A stretch of DNA of 64,000 bases from CAVVYJ01 sp963752495 (GTDB lineage: Bacteria; Pseudomonadota; Gammaproteobacteria; Burkholderiales; Methylophilaceae): positions 248,001 to 312,000 of the forward strand of contig CAVVYJ010000002.1 of assembly GCA_963752495.1 (NCBI GenBank). Direction: 5' to 3'. The position numbers and the translations under genes are program-made. The notes under the pieces were generated by a model. It was not told the DNA's origin. It saw nothing but the letters and a program-made list of their open reading frames with translations, and did no database searches. Of this stretch, positions 43,708 to 52,577 are shown one piece after another; the first letter of the stretch is position 1; each line of letters opens with the position of its first letter.

Positions 43708-44093
43708 ACTGGCTCGATGAAGTGAAGTTTGATGAAAATGGCTTGATTCCAGCCATCGCGCAAGATTACAAAACCGGTAAAGTGCTCATGGTGGCGTGGA
43801 TGAATCGCGAGGCGCTGCAGCAAACAGAAAGTATGAAAAAGGCAGTTTACTGGTCGCGTTCGCGCGGTAAATTATGGCGTAAAGGTGAAGAGTCTGGTCA
43901 TACGCAAATCGTGCATGGCATTCGCATTGACTGCGATGAAGATGTGATTTTGCTGAGCGTTGAGCAGCTTGGCGGCATCGCTTGCCACACTGGGCGCCAC
44001 AACTGTTTTTTTAAGAAGTTAGAAAATGGTAGATGGGTAATTGACCAACCGATTGTGAAGAATCCAGAAGATATATATAAACCAATCGCATAA
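43704..44093 (+). CDS. hisI: phosphoribosyl-AMP cyclohydrolase HisI
   Basis: Monofunctional zinc cyclohydrolase of 129 residues. It has MVAWMNREALQQT, YWSRSRGKLWRKGEESGHTQ, the metal Asp-rich segment DCDEDVILL, and the zinc Cys motif ACHTGRHNCFF. The enzyme is separate from HisE here, as in most Betaproteobacteria. Its start overlaps the hisF stop (ATGA). Confidence 0.95.
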   Translation: MNWLDEVKFDENGLIPAIAQDYKTGKVLMVAWMNREALQQTESMKKAVYWSRSRGKLWRKGEESGHTQIVHGIRIDCDEDVILLSVEQLGGIACHTGRHNCFFKKLENGRWVIDQPIVKNPEDIYKPIA

Positions 44094-44105
44094 TATTAAA
44101 AGCGC

Positions 44106-44426
44106 ATGAGTGATATTTTAGATAAATTAGCCGAAGTGTTGGAACAGCGTAAATCAGCTGATCCTGCAACGTCATATGTCGCAAAACTGTACGCTAAAGG
44201 CATGGACAGCATTCTAAAGAAGGTGGGCGAAGAGGCTACAGAAACTGTACTGGCAGCCAAAGGCGGTAAAAAAGAAGAGATTATCTATGAAACTGCAGAT
44301 CTGTGGTTTCATACGATGGTAATGTTAGCTAAAGCGGATCTTAAACCGCAGGATGTGCTAGATGAACTGGCGCGCCGAGAAGGTTTGTCAGGCATTGATG
44401 AGAAAAATGCGAGACAAAAAAAATGA
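44106..44426 (+). CDS. hisE: phosphoribosyl-ATP pyrophosphatase HisE
   Basis: A 106-residue MazG-like pyrophosphohydrolase for the second step of the pathway. ILKKVGEEATETVLAAKGG carries the metal-binding Glu residues, and ETADLWFHTMVML the second acidic site. It overlaps the HIT gene start by 4 bases. Confidence 0.94.
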   Translation: MSDILDKLAEVLEQRKSADPATSYVAKLYAKGMDSILKKVGEEATETVLAAKGGKKEEIIYETADLWFHTMVMLAKADLKPQDVLDELARREGLSGIDEKNARQKK

Positions 44427-44755
44427 GCGTAGACTGCATTTTTTGTAAAATCATTTCGGGCGAAATTCCAGCTAAAAAAATCTATGAAGACGATGATTTT
44501 ATTGCGTTCCACGACATTAAACCAATGGCAAAAGTACATTTTTTAATTGTGCCAAAATTGCATATAGAAACCTTAAAAGATTGTAACTCTGCACATCAAA
44601 AATTACTGGGGAGCATGTTATTACTGGCACCAAAATTGGCTGCGGAACAAGGTTTAAAGGGTTTTAAAACACTCATTAATACTGGTCGCGAAGGTGGACA
44701 AGAAGTGTTTCATATTCACACGCATGTGTTTGGCGGCGGCGCAGTAAATAGTTAA
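44423..44755 (+). CDS. HIT-family purine nucleoside phosphoramidase HinT
   Basis: A 110-residue histidine-triad protein with the catalytic HxHxH-type motif EVFHIHTHVFGGG and N-terminal CIFCKIISGEIPAKKIYEDDDFIAFHDI. It hydrolyses adenosine phosphoramidates in characterised homologues. It is coupled to hisE by overlap (ATGA); the his-HIT-tat order is conserved in Betaproteobacteria. Confidence 0.92.
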   Translation: MSVDCIFCKIISGEIPAKKIYEDDDFIAFHDIKPMAKVHFLIVPKLHIETLKDCNSAHQKLLGSMLLLAPKLAAEQGLKGFKTLINTGREGGQEVFHIHTHVFGGGAVNS

Positions 44756-44766
44756 AGGAGATAAGC

Positions 44767-44976
44767 ATGGGTTCATTTAGTTTATGGCATTGGTTAATTG
44801 TATTGTTGATTGTAGTGCTGGTATTTGGCACAAAAAAACTCAAAAATATTGGCGGTGATGTGGGTGGCGCAGTCAATGAGTTCAAAAAGGCAATGAATGA
44901 AGGCAAGGTCGAAGAGAGTGGCGACAAGGCAGGCACGACAATTGAGGGTGAAGTTACCAACAAGACGAAGCAGTAG
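44767..44976 (+). CDS. tatA: twin-arginine translocase subunit TatA
   Basis: A 69-residue TatA with one N-terminal helix (LWHWLIVLLIVVLVFG), the hinge FGTKKLKNIG, and an amphipathic helix DVGGAVNEFKKAM, then a charged tail. It oligomerises to form the Tat conduit. A GGAGATAAGC site precedes the ATG. First gene of tatABC; a probable client in the window is the Rieske protein at 48.2 kb. Confidence 0.93.
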   Translation: MGSFSLWHWLIVLLIVVLVFGTKKLKNIGGDVGGAVNEFKKAMNEGKVEESGDKAGTTIEGEVTNKTKQ

Positions 44977-44981
44977 CCGAA

Positions 44982-45335
44982 GTGTTTGACGTATCATTTT
45001 CGGAGTTGATGGTCATCACCATTGTTGCTTTATTGGTGATTGGCCCAGAAAAATTGCCCAAAGTTGCCCGCACTTTTGGCGCGCTCACCGGCCGGCTACA
45101 ACGTTATGTTGCACAAGTGAAAGAAGAAGTAAATCGCGAAGTACGCTTTGAAGAGCTACAAAAGCTACAGCAGGAAATTAAGCAGGGTGTACAGCAAGCC
45201 GAATCTAGCCTCAACAATGAAGTTCAGAACATAGCAGATAAGCCGAAGGCTAAGACAGCAAGCAAAGTTGAGACATTAGCTAAAGTTAAATCGGCTAAAA
45301 ATTCTTCAGCAAAAAAACCTCAAGTTAAGGTTTAG
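44982..45335 (+). CDS. tatB: twin-arginine translocase subunit TatB
   Basis: A 117-residue TatB starting at GTG 44982 (MFDVSFSELMVITIVALLVIGPEKLPKVA split across the helix and hinge). TatB has the same topology as TatA but a longer charged cytoplasmic helix, and with TatC forms the signal-peptide receptor. The tail is rich in Lys and Ala. It starts 5 bases after tatA. Confidence 0.92.
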   Translation: MFDVSFSELMVITIVALLVIGPEKLPKVARTFGALTGRLQRYVAQVKEEVNREVRFEELQKLQQEIKQGVQQAESSLNNEVQNIADKPKAKTASKVETLAKVKSAKNSSAKKPQVKV

Positions 45336-45338
45336 TGC

Positions 45339-46076
45339 ATGACACCTACAGAATCATTTATCTCCCATTTAATCGAGTTGAGAAGCCGCTTGTTAAGAGT
45401 TGTGCTGGGTTTTGTATTGGTTTTTGTCGTGTTGTTTCCGTTCGCAAATAATATATATACGCTCTTAGCGGCGCCAATGTTAGCAAAATTGCCAGTTGGC
45501 GGACAAATGATAGCCACTGCAGTTACAACACCTTTTTTTGTACCAATGAAAGTTGCAATGATGGCAGCGTTCGTCATTTCGCTACCGCATACGCTATATC
45601 AAATATGGGCATTCGTTGCGCCAGGGCTATACGACCATGAAAAAAAATTAATGGCTCCTGTCATTATCGCAAGCTGTTTGCTATTTTTAATCGGTATGTC
45701 GTTTGCTTATTTTGTTGTGTTTCCCGTGGTATTTAGTTTTATTGTCGGGAGTGCGCCCGCAGGTGTTGCTGTAATGACAGATATTGCAGAATATCTAGAC
45801 TTTGTAATGACGCTTTTTTTAGCATTTGGGCTGGCATTTGAGGTGCCGATTGCCGTGGTGCTTGCCGTGCGTTTTGGTTGGGTAAACATCGCACAGCTTA
45901 AGGAAGCGCGTGGTTATGTGATTGTTGGTGCGTTTGTGCTCGGTGCAATTTTTACACCGCCCGATATTATTTCGCAGTTTATGCTGGCAATTCCGCTTTG
46001 GTTGTTATATGAATCGGGTGTGCTAGTTGCTCAGTTTACACAACCTAAAAGCAACACCATTCACGCGGAACGCTAA
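45339..46076 (+). CDS. tatC: twin-arginine translocase subunit TatC
   Basis: A 245-residue six-helix membrane protein. N-terminal FISHLIELRSRLLRVVLGF and the motifs PHTLYQIWAFVAPGLYDHEKK and VFGLAFEVPIAV-like segment are typical of TatC, which binds the twin-arginine signal. It starts 3 bases after tatB and converges on the htrA-type gene with 24 bases between stops. Confidence 0.94.
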   Translation: MTPTESFISHLIELRSRLLRVVLGFVLVFVVLFPFANNIYTLLAAPMLAKLPVGGQMIATAVTTPFFVPMKVAMMAAFVISLPHTLYQIWAFVAPGLYDHEKKLMAPVIIASCLLFLIGMSFAYFVVFPVVFSFIVGSAPAGVAVMTDIAEYLDFVMTLFLAFGLAFEVPIAVVLAVRFGWVNIAQLKEARGYVIVGAFVLGAIFTPPDIISQFMLAIPLWLLYESGVLVAQFTQPKSNTIHAER

Positions 46077-46100
46077 ATTCAAGCAGAATACTAAGCTAGA

Positions 46101-47252
46101 TTATCTCCGGGCAGCAACTGGTTTGGGTCGTTTGCCAATCAACACAGTGACATTGATGACTTTCCCATCGCGCACAATTTTTAGCACTGCCTTTTGGTTT
46201 GGATTTAACACAGCGATTAAATTAAGCATCGTTGCGCTATCAATCACTTCTTTGTCATTAATCGCAAGCAAGATATCCCCAGCCTTAAGCCCAGCCTTGT
46301 CTGCAGGGCTATCACGCAAAACACCGGCAATCAGTGAGCCACTTGCTTTGGATAGTTTAAATGATTCTGCCAGTTCGGGCGTAATGTCTTGTGCTTCAAT
46401 ACCCACCCAGCCACGGGTTACGCTTCCCTCTTTTGCAATTTGCTCCATGACTTGTTTGGCAAGACTGCTGGGTATAGCAAAACCGATGCCCATACTGCCA
46501 CCGCTGCGAGAATAGATAGCGCTATTAATCCCGACCAAATTGCCTGAAGCGTCAATGAGCGCGCCACCAGAGTTACCTGGGTTTATGGAAGCATCCGTCT
46601 GGATAAAATTTTCAAACGTATTAATACCCAAGTGGTTGCGGCCAAGTGCACTAACAATACCTTGCGTAACGGTTTGACCAACGCCAAACGGGTTGCCAAT
46701 GGCTAATACTACGTCACCAACGTTGAGTTTGTCGTAATCGGCAAAAGTAATTGCGGGTAAATTTTCGCCTTCGATTTTGATGACAGCTAAATCAGTTTCA
46801 GGATCTGTACCTACTAATTTTGCAGGCAGTTTCCTGCCATCGGCTAATGCTACTTCAATTTCATCTGCTGTAGAAACCACGTGGTTATTAGTGAGTATGA
46901 GTCCTTGCTCACTTACAATCACACCACTACCAAGGCTGTTGTCTGCCTGTTCATCTTCATTCTCCTGGCCGTCGCCAAAAAAATGTTTGAACAAAGGATC
47001 ATCCATGAACTGTTGGTGAGGATTAGGGACGCTCTTGCTGGAAGTGAAAATATTGACTACAGAAGGCATCGCTTTCTTTACTGCTGAGCTGTAGGTGTTG
47101 CTATTGCTAGATGTGCTTTGCTGCGCCACTTGTTTGATGACAATTGGCTCATGGTTGGTTTCTAACAAATGCGGATTAAAAATGCGCAGCACAAACAATA
47201 ACCCTAAGCATACAGTGACGGTTTGTGCAAAAATAAGCCAAATTTTCTGCAT
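46101..47252 (-). CDS. HtrA/DegS-like membrane-anchored serine protease
   Basis: A 383-residue Do-family protease with an N-terminal membrane helix (about 4-22), a trypsin-like domain and a single PDZ domain (about 275-375). The catalytic triad is visible: His in TNNHVVS, Asp in ETDLAVIKI and Ser in NPGNSGGAL. A single PDZ and uncleaved anchor resemble DegS, but no rseA is near, so the substrate is open. The start is set at the ATG at 47252 (MQKIWLIFAQ); a TTG six codons upstream is less likely. It is divergent from the Nif3 gene. Confidence 0.9.
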   Translation of the reverse strand: MQKIWLIFAQTVTVCLGLLFVLRIFNPHLLETNHEPIVIKQVAQQSTSSNSNTYSSAVKKAMPSVVNIFTSSKSVPNPHQQFMDDPLFKHFFGDGQENEDEQADNSLGSGVIVSEQGLILTNNHVVSTADEIEVALADGRKLPAKLVGTDPETDLAVIKIEGENLPAITFADYDKLNVGDVVLAIGNPFGVGQTVTQGIVSALGRNHLGINTFENFIQTDASINPGNSGGALIDASGNLVGINSAIYSRSGGSMGIGFAIPSSLAKQVMEQIAKEGSVTRGWVGIEAQDITPELAESFKLSKASGSLIAGVLRDSPADKAGLKAGDILLAINDKEVIDSATMLNLIAVLNPNQKAVLKIVRDGKVINVTVLIGKRPKPVAARR

Positions 47253-47297
47253 AAATTTATTTTTAAACAATATTACAGCTAGTATAGGCGAAAACTC

Positions 47298-48044
47298 ATG
47301 AAATTAAATGCGTTAAATAATTATTTGAATGAAACTTTGCAACCTGCGAAATTTAGTGATTTTTGCCCGAATGGATTGCAAGTGGAAGGCAGGCCAGAAG
47401 TGCATAAAATTGTCACCGGAGTTACAGCAAGTATGGCTTTGCTGGAGGCAGCGCTTAAAGCAGATGCGGATGCGGTGCTGGTGCACCATGGCTACTTTTG
47501 GCGAGGTGAAAATCAGACAATCACAGGTATAAAAAAGCGTCGCATCCAGTTTTTACTGCAACATGAGTTAAATCTATTTGCTTTTCATTTGCCGTTAGAT
47601 GCGCATCCTGTATTTGGTAACAACGTGATGCTGGGTCAGATGCTGGGTCTGCAAATTTCCGGATATCTAGACGATAAAAACATGCTGCCATATTCAGATT
47701 CAAATCGCCGGCAAACCTTGCAAACATTATCAGAAAATGTAGCTGCAAAACTTGGGCGCGCGCCGCAGGTGATTGGTGACTTGAATAAACCGGTTGAAAC
47801 TATTGCGTGGTGCACGGGTGCGGCTCAAGGCTATATTGAGCAGGCAATTGCAGCCAATATCGATGTTTATATTAGCGGCGAGATTTCCGAGCAAACCGTG
47901 CATAGTGCGAGGGAGTCAGGTACGTCTTATATTGCAGCCGGACATCATGTAACGGAACGCTATGGCATCCAAGCGTTAGGTGAGCATCTTGCTAATAAGT
48001 TTGGAATTAAGCATGAGTTTGTAGATATAGATAATCCTGTTTAA
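47298..48044 (+). CDS. Nif3-like dinuclear metal centre protein (YbgI type)
   Basis: A 248-residue Nif3/YbgI family protein, homologous to GTP cyclohydrolase type 1b-like proteins. Metal-binding His are in VLVHHGYFWRG, FHLPLDAHP and AGHHVTERYG. Hexameric toroid proteins of this family bind two metals; the cellular role is unclear. It starts 45 bases from the divergent htrA start and precedes the petABC promoter. Confidence 0.88.
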   Translation: MKLNALNNYLNETLQPAKFSDFCPNGLQVEGRPEVHKIVTGVTASMALLEAALKADADAVLVHHGYFWRGENQTITGIKKRRIQFLLQHELNLFAFHLPLDAHPVFGNNVMLGQMLGLQISGYLDDKNMLPYSDSNRRQTLQTLSENVAAKLGRAPQVIGDLNKPVETIAWCTGAAQGYIEQAIAANIDVYISGEISEQTVHSARESGTSYIAAGHHVTERYGIQALGEHLANKFGIKHEFVDIDNPV

Positions 48045-48076
48045 TTGTTTTATATCAAATAGTTATTAAATATAAT

Positions 48077-48105
48077 TTGGTTTATTAAGCAGGAAACTGT
48101 ATAAT
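48077..48105 (+). promoter_or_regulatory. candidate sigma-70 promoter of petABC
   Basis: TTGGTT (48077-48082), 17-base spacer, TATAAT (48100-48105), 65 bases upstream of petA. Confidence 0.6.
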
Positions 48106-48169
48106 CGAGCCATCAAAGAATTGTTCAATACACACTCCAAAAGGGTTATTGCAGAAAGCTAGGACGCAT

Positions 48170-48808
48170 ATGGCAGATACCAAGTTAGATAAAAATAATG
48201 CATTGTCATTTCAACCACCTTCAGAAGTAGATTTAGAAAAAAGACAGTTTTTAATTAAAACCACAGCAACCGCCGGAGCGATTGGAGCAGCGGCAGTGGC
48301 CGTGCCGTTTGTTGGCAGTATGCTGCCAAGTGAGCGAGCAAAAGCTGCTGGCGCGCCAGTGGAAGTGGACATCAGTAAAGTTGCTCCCGGTACAATCATG
48401 ACGGCAGAGTGGCGCGGCAAGCCCGTGTGGATTATTAACCGCACCGATGCGCAAACTGCGGAGCTTGCAAAACATAATGATCAGCTTTCCGACCCTATGT
48501 GCGATGTCACTTCACAGCAGCCTGTATATTGCAAAAATTCTGGCCGCGGCATAAAACCAAATATTGGGGTAGTTATTGGAATTTGTACGCATTTAGGTTG
48601 CTCGCCTTCAGCAAAACTTGAAGCGGGTGGTGACATGGGTGAGAACTGGACCGGTGGTTTTTTCTGCCCATGTCATGGTTCAAAATTCGATCTTGCGGGC
48701 CGCGTATACAAAGGCTCGCCAGCCCCCACCAATTTAGTGGTTCCTCCGCATAAATATTTATCAGACACCACGCTGCTAATAGGTGTTGATATGGATACGG
48801 AGGCTTAA
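48170..48808 (+). CDS. petA: ubiquinol-cytochrome c reductase Rieske iron-sulfur subunit
   Basis: Rieske [2Fe-2S] protein of the bc1 complex, which takes electrons from ubiquinol. The 212-residue product has cluster motifs GICTHLGC and FFCPCHGSKFD and an N-terminal Tat-like signal anchor (EKRQFLIKTTATAGAIGAAAVAV). The Tat motif has Lys-Arg instead of Arg-Arg. The start at 48170 (MADTKLDKN) follows AGGA; the frame extends seven codons upstream. It is directly followed by petB (2-base gap). Confidence 0.94.
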   Translation: MADTKLDKNNALSFQPPSEVDLEKRQFLIKTTATAGAIGAAAVAVPFVGSMLPSERAKAAGAPVEVDISKVAPGTIMTAEWRGKPVWIINRTDAQTAELAKHNDQLSDPMCDVTSQQPVYCKNSGRGIKPNIGVVIGICTHLGCSPSAKLEAGGDMGENWTGGFFCPCHGSKFDLAGRVYKGSPAPTNLVVPPHKYLSDTTLLIGVDMDTEA

Positions 48809-48810
48809 TC

Positions 48811-50109
48811 ATGGCAGACAAAAAAGTAGAGACTATGGACCAAGAAACTAAGGGAATTATGGGCTGGATTGACGCGCGCTTCCCGTTGACCAGCAATATT
48901 AAAAACCATTTGACCGAGTATTACGCACCAAAAAATTTCAATTTCTGGTACTTTTTTGGCTCGCTTGCCATGTTGGTGCTGGTATTGCAGATTGCTACAG
49001 GCATATTTCTGACCATGCATTACAAGCCAAGCGCGGAAGAGGCTTTCGCGTCCGTAGAGTACATTATGCGTGATGTGTTTGGCGGCAATATCATACGTTA
49101 TATGCATTCCACAGGGGCTTCTATGTTTTTTGTCGTGGTGTATTTGCATATGTTTCGCGGTTTGATTTATGGTTCATATCGAAATCCGCGTGAGTTGATC
49201 TGGTTGTTTGGCGTCGCTATTTTCCTTTGCTTGATGGGTGAAGCTTTTTTTGGCTACTTGTTACCATGGGGTCAAATGTCTTATTGGGGTGCGCAAGTGA
49301 TTGTTAACTTGTTTTCTGCCATCCCCTTTATCGGGCCAGATGTATCTGAATGGCTGCGCGGGGATTACCTAATTTCAGATGCCACACTTAATCGCTTCTT
49401 TGCTTTCCACGTAATTGCCCTACCGCTTGTGTTGTTGGGTTTGGTAATGGTGCATTTAATTGCGTTGCATGAAGTGGGTTCAAATAACCCTGATGGCATT
49501 GAAATTAAGGCAAAAAAAGACAAGAAAACAGGCATTCCCCTAGACGGCATCCCATTTCACCCTTATTACACGGTTAAAGATCTGGTTGGTGTGGTGGTAT
49601 TTTTTATTGTGTTTGCAGCGATTATTTTCTTTGCGCCAGAAATGGGAGGTTACTTTTTGGAGGCAAATAATTTTGTTCCAGCTAACCCACTTCAAACACC
49701 TGCACATATTGCGCCGGTATGGTATTTCACGCCTTACTACTCTATCTTGCGTGCAGTGCCTCCCATTATGAATTCACAATTCCCAGGTGTCGCAGCGATG
49801 GGGCTTTCGGTTTTAGCGTTCGCATTTTTGCCTTGGTTGGATCGTAGCCCAGTAAAGTCGATTCGTTATCGCGGCTCGCTTTATAAGAAATGGCTGGCTG
49901 CGTTTGTTGTGAGCTTTTTAATTTTGGGATATCTGGGTACTGTACCATCTAATGTTTGGGGTCAGTTTGGTGCATGGTGCGGTGGTGCTGATCGCGCTAC
50001 TGTCGTTGCCCGTGTATTTACTGCCATTTATTTTGCATTCTTCATCCTTATGCCGTGGTATACCGCAAAAGATAAGACCAAACCAGTGCCAGAAAGGGTG
50101 ACCAATTAA
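48811..50109 (+). CDS. petB: ubiquinol-cytochrome c reductase cytochrome b subunit
   Basis: Membrane cytochrome b of 432 residues with eight helices and bis-His haem ligands (YMHSTGASMFFVVVYLHMFRG and FFAFHVIALPLVLLGLVMVHL). Qo-site motif is PVWY (HIAPVWYFTPYYSILRA) rather than the PEWY of mitochondria and alphaproteobacteria. It forms the core of complex III. One base separates it from petC. Confidence 0.95.
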   Translation: MADKKVETMDQETKGIMGWIDARFPLTSNIKNHLTEYYAPKNFNFWYFFGSLAMLVLVLQIATGIFLTMHYKPSAEEAFASVEYIMRDVFGGNIIRYMHSTGASMFFVVVYLHMFRGLIYGSYRNPRELIWLFGVAIFLCLMGEAFFGYLLPWGQMSYWGAQVIVNLFSAIPFIGPDVSEWLRGDYLISDATLNRFFAFHVIALPLVLLGLVMVHLIALHEVGSNNPDGIEIKAKKDKKTGIPLDGIPFHPYYTVKDLVGVVVFFIVFAAIIFFAPEMGGYFLEANNFVPANPLQTPAHIAPVWYFTPYYSILRAVPPIMNSQFPGVAAMGLSVLAFAFLPWLDRSPVKSIRYRGSLYKKWLAAFVVSFLILGYLGTVPSNVWGQFGAWCGGADRATVVARVFTAIYFAFFILMPWYTAKDKTKPVPERVTN

Positions 50110-50110
50110 C

Positions 50111-50803
50111 ATGAAAAAATTATTATTCATTTTGGTGTTTTTGCCATCAATCGTGCTTGCGAATGAGATGGAAATTAACGTTACAGCGCCTATTGATCCG
50201 TCTGATCAGGCGTCATTGCAGCGGGGAGCACGTACTTTTATTAATAACTGTCTCAACTGCCACAGTGCAAATTATATGCGTTACAACCGCTTGCAAGATA
50301 TTGGCCTGACAGAAAAGCAAATTAAGGATAACTTGCTTTTTGCTGGTGAAAAAGTGGGCGATACGATGAAAGTTGCGATTAATAAGGCTGATGCAAAAAA
50401 ATGGTTTGGGGTGTCACCACCGGATTTGTCGGTAGAAGTGCGTGCTAGAGGTGCGGACTGGGTTTATGCCTACATGCGCGGATTTTATCGTGACGAGACA
50501 ACGACCAGTGGTTGGAACAATATCGTGTTTGACAAAGTAGCTATGCCGCATGTGCTCTACGAGCTACAGGGCGAGCAAGTGATGAACCACGAAACCCATG
50601 CGCTAGAAATGGTTAAACCGGGGAAACTTAGTCCGGATGAGTATGATGCATTTGTGGCGGACTTAACTAACTACATGGCGTTTATGGCGGAGCCTGCAAA
50701 GCAGCAGCGTAAACACACGGGTATTTGGGTGTTGTTGTTTTTGGGTGTGTTGCTAGTTTTGGCGATTAAGCTGAAAAAAGCTTACTGGAAAGATATTAAA
50801 TAA
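50111..50803 (+). CDS. petC: ubiquinol-cytochrome c reductase cytochrome c1 subunit
   Basis: Membrane-anchored cytochrome c1 of 230 residues with signal peptide (LVFLPSIVLA), haem motif CLNCHSANYMRYNRL, Met-ligand region DKVAMPHVLYELQG and C-terminal anchor helix GIWVLLFLGVLLVLAI. It passes electrons from the Rieske protein to soluble cytochromes such as the c4 at 26.5 kb. Confidence 0.94.
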   Translation: MKKLLFILVFLPSIVLANEMEINVTAPIDPSDQASLQRGARTFINNCLNCHSANYMRYNRLQDIGLTEKQIKDNLLFAGEKVGDTMKVAINKADAKKWFGVSPPDLSVEVRARGADWVYAYMRGFYRDETTTSGWNNIVFDKVAMPHVLYELQGEQVMNHETHALEMVKPGKLSPDEYDAFVADLTNYMAFMAEPAKQQRKHTGIWVLLFLGVLLVLAIKLKKAYWKDIK

Positions 50804-50843
50804 ATAGAAAATGCTTGAGCATTTTATAAGAGAGTAAAAAGTT

Positions 50844-51443
50844 ATGATGAAGTTATATTCCGGATCTGTAGATCCCTACAGCCACCGTTGCCGTATTGTG
50901 CTTTTTGAAAAAGGCATGGATTTCGAAGTGATTGATGTTGACTTGGCCAATAAGCCAGAAGATTTGGCAGTGCTTAATCCTTATAATGCGGTACCAGTGT
51001 TGGTTGAGCGCGACTTGATATTGTCTGAAGCGAATATTATCAATGAGTATATCGACGAGCGCTTTCCGCATCCGCAATTGATGCCTGCAGACCCTGTGAT
51101 GCGTGCGCGGGCTCGGCTGTTTTTGTACAATTTTGAAAAAGATCTGTTTGATCATATTAAAGACTTAACCTCGGGCGATGAAGAGAAGGCGAACAAAGCG
51201 CGCATGACGATTCGTGACAACTTGACGCAAATCGTCCCGATTTTTAGTAAGCAAAAGTATTTGCTGGGTGATGAGTACTCCATGCTGGATGTGGCAGTGA
51301 CACCACTTTTATGGCGCTTAGGTCATTACGGAATCGAATTGCCAAATCAAGCTGCACCACTATTAAAATATGCAGAGCGTTTATTCTCACGCCCGCTATA
51401 TGCTGATGCGATGACGCCATCTGAAAAGGCGATGCGGAAATAA
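50844..51443 (+). CDS. sspA: stringent starvation protein A (glutathione S-transferase fold)
   Basis: A 199-residue RNA polymerase-associated GST-fold protein. N-terminal thioredoxin-like domain MMKLYSGSVDPYSHRCRIVLFEKGMDFEV and the SEANIINEYIDERFPHPQLMPADP segment match SspA. In E. coli it acts in acid and stationary-phase stress through RNA polymerase. It is followed by sspB after 9 bases; the petABC-sspAB order is conserved. Confidence 0.92.
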   Translation: MMKLYSGSVDPYSHRCRIVLFEKGMDFEVIDVDLANKPEDLAVLNPYNAVPVLVERDLILSEANIINEYIDERFPHPQLMPADPVMRARARLFLYNFEKDLFDHIKDLTSGDEEKANKARMTIRDNLTQIVPIFSKQKYLLGDEYSMLDVAVTPLLWRLGHYGIELPNQAAPLLKYAERLFSRPLYADAMTPSEKAMRK

Positions 51444-51452
51444 CTCATCACA

Positions 51453-51887
51453 ATGAGCGATATTATCCCGACAAAACCCTACATGGTGCGCGCAATTCAT
51501 GATTGGTGCATAGATAACGGATTTACGCCGCACTTGTTGGTGAAAGTAAATAGCCGTACACGCGTGCCGGTGGCTTATGTAAAAGAAGGTGAGATTGTGC
51601 TCAACTTAAATTACAGTGCCACGAAAGATTTGCACATTGATAATGAGGTGATAGTATTTTCAGCCCGATTTTCTGGGGTGTCGCAAAATTTATATGTACC
51701 GATGGATGCAGTGCGTGGTATTTTCGCCCGTGAAAATGGGCAGGGCATGTTTTTTGAAGTCGAAGCTGAAACTGGTAAAGAGACAAGTAAGCCGCAACCC
51801 AAGACGGTTTCTGTAGACACAGGTCAATCAATTGATACTGCTACTACAACTCAAAAGAAGAAGCCAACTTTGACTATCGTTAAGTAA
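51453..51887 (+). CDS. sspB: ClpXP protease specificity-enhancing factor SspB
   Basis: A 144-residue adaptor that delivers ssrA-tagged proteins to ClpXP. N-terminal fold TKPYMVRAIHDWCIDNGFTPHLLV and ARFSGVSQNLYVPMDAVRGIFARENGQGMFF are typical. A flexible linker ends in KKKPTLTIVK, the ClpX-binding tail (LTIVK). It ends before the tRNA cluster. Confidence 0.93.
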   Translation: MSDIIPTKPYMVRAIHDWCIDNGFTPHLLVKVNSRTRVPVAYVKEGEIVLNLNYSATKDLHIDNEVIVFSARFSGVSQNLYVPMDAVRGIFARENGQGMFFEVEAETGKETSKPQPKTVSVDTGQSIDTATTTQKKKPTLTIVK

Positions 51888-51973
51888 TTTTATACTTTGT
51901 GGTGTAAAAAAATCTCAAAAAGTACTAGTCGTTAAAACCTAAAAAGTGATATAGTCACGCCTCAAATAAAAAC

Positions 51974-52049
51974 GCCGGATTAGCTCAGTTGGTAGAGCAG
52001 CGCACTTGTAATGCGAAGGTCGTCAGTTCGATTCCGACATCCGGCACCA
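51974..52049 (+). tRNA. tRNA-Thr (anticodon TGT)
   Basis: Cloverleaf of 76 bases with acceptor GCCGGAT/ATCCGGC, anticodon loop CTTGTAA, T-loop GTTCGATTC and encoded CCA. First gene of the tRNA-tuf cluster; a possible -10 TATAGT lies at 51950-51955. Confidence 0.95.
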
Positions 52050-52122
52050 GTTTTCAGTATAAATCTACCCCTATTAAGTTTGACAGCGAGTCGAAAAAGC
52101 AGCATAATCGAGGGTTCGGTTA

Positions 52123-52207
52123 GGAGGGGTGGCCGAGTGGTTAAAGGCGACGGACTGTAAATCCGTTCTCTCAGAGTACGCTGGTTCGAATCCAGCCCCC
52201 TCCACCA
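52123..52207 (+). tRNA. tRNA-Tyr (anticodon GTA)
   Basis: Class II tRNA of 85 bases with a long variable arm, acceptor GGAGGGG/CCCCTCC, anticodon loop CTGTAAA, T-loop GGTTCGAATCC and encoded CCA. Confidence 0.95.
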
Positions 52208-52258
52208 AGATGTTTAATAGTAGTAAAAGAGCCTGTTGGCGTTGGTTTTAGCGGGTAC

Positions 52259-52334
52259 GCGGGAGTAGCTCAGTTGGTAGAGCTTCAGCTTTCCAAACTG
52301 AATGTCGCGAGTTCGAGCCTCGTCTCCCGCTCCA
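52259..52334 (+). tRNA. tRNA-Gly (anticodon TCC)
   Basis: Cloverleaf of 76 bases with acceptor GCGGGAG/CTCCCGC, anticodon loop TTTCCAA, T-loop GTTCGAGCC and encoded CCA. Confidence 0.95.
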
Positions 52335-52362
52335 AGGATGCTTTAATAGTCGGGCATTATCG

Positions 52363-52437
<75 letters not shown>

Positions 52438-52577
52438 TGAAGCAGCGTAGTTGTTTGAGGTGGCTAAAGTTTTATTAAGTTAAATAAAACTTTTAAGAGT
52501 TGGTTTTTAGAATTTTTGAAAATTAAGTTAATAAAATTTTAATTAAAATTAATTAAAGAAAAGTAGAGGATAAGAAA

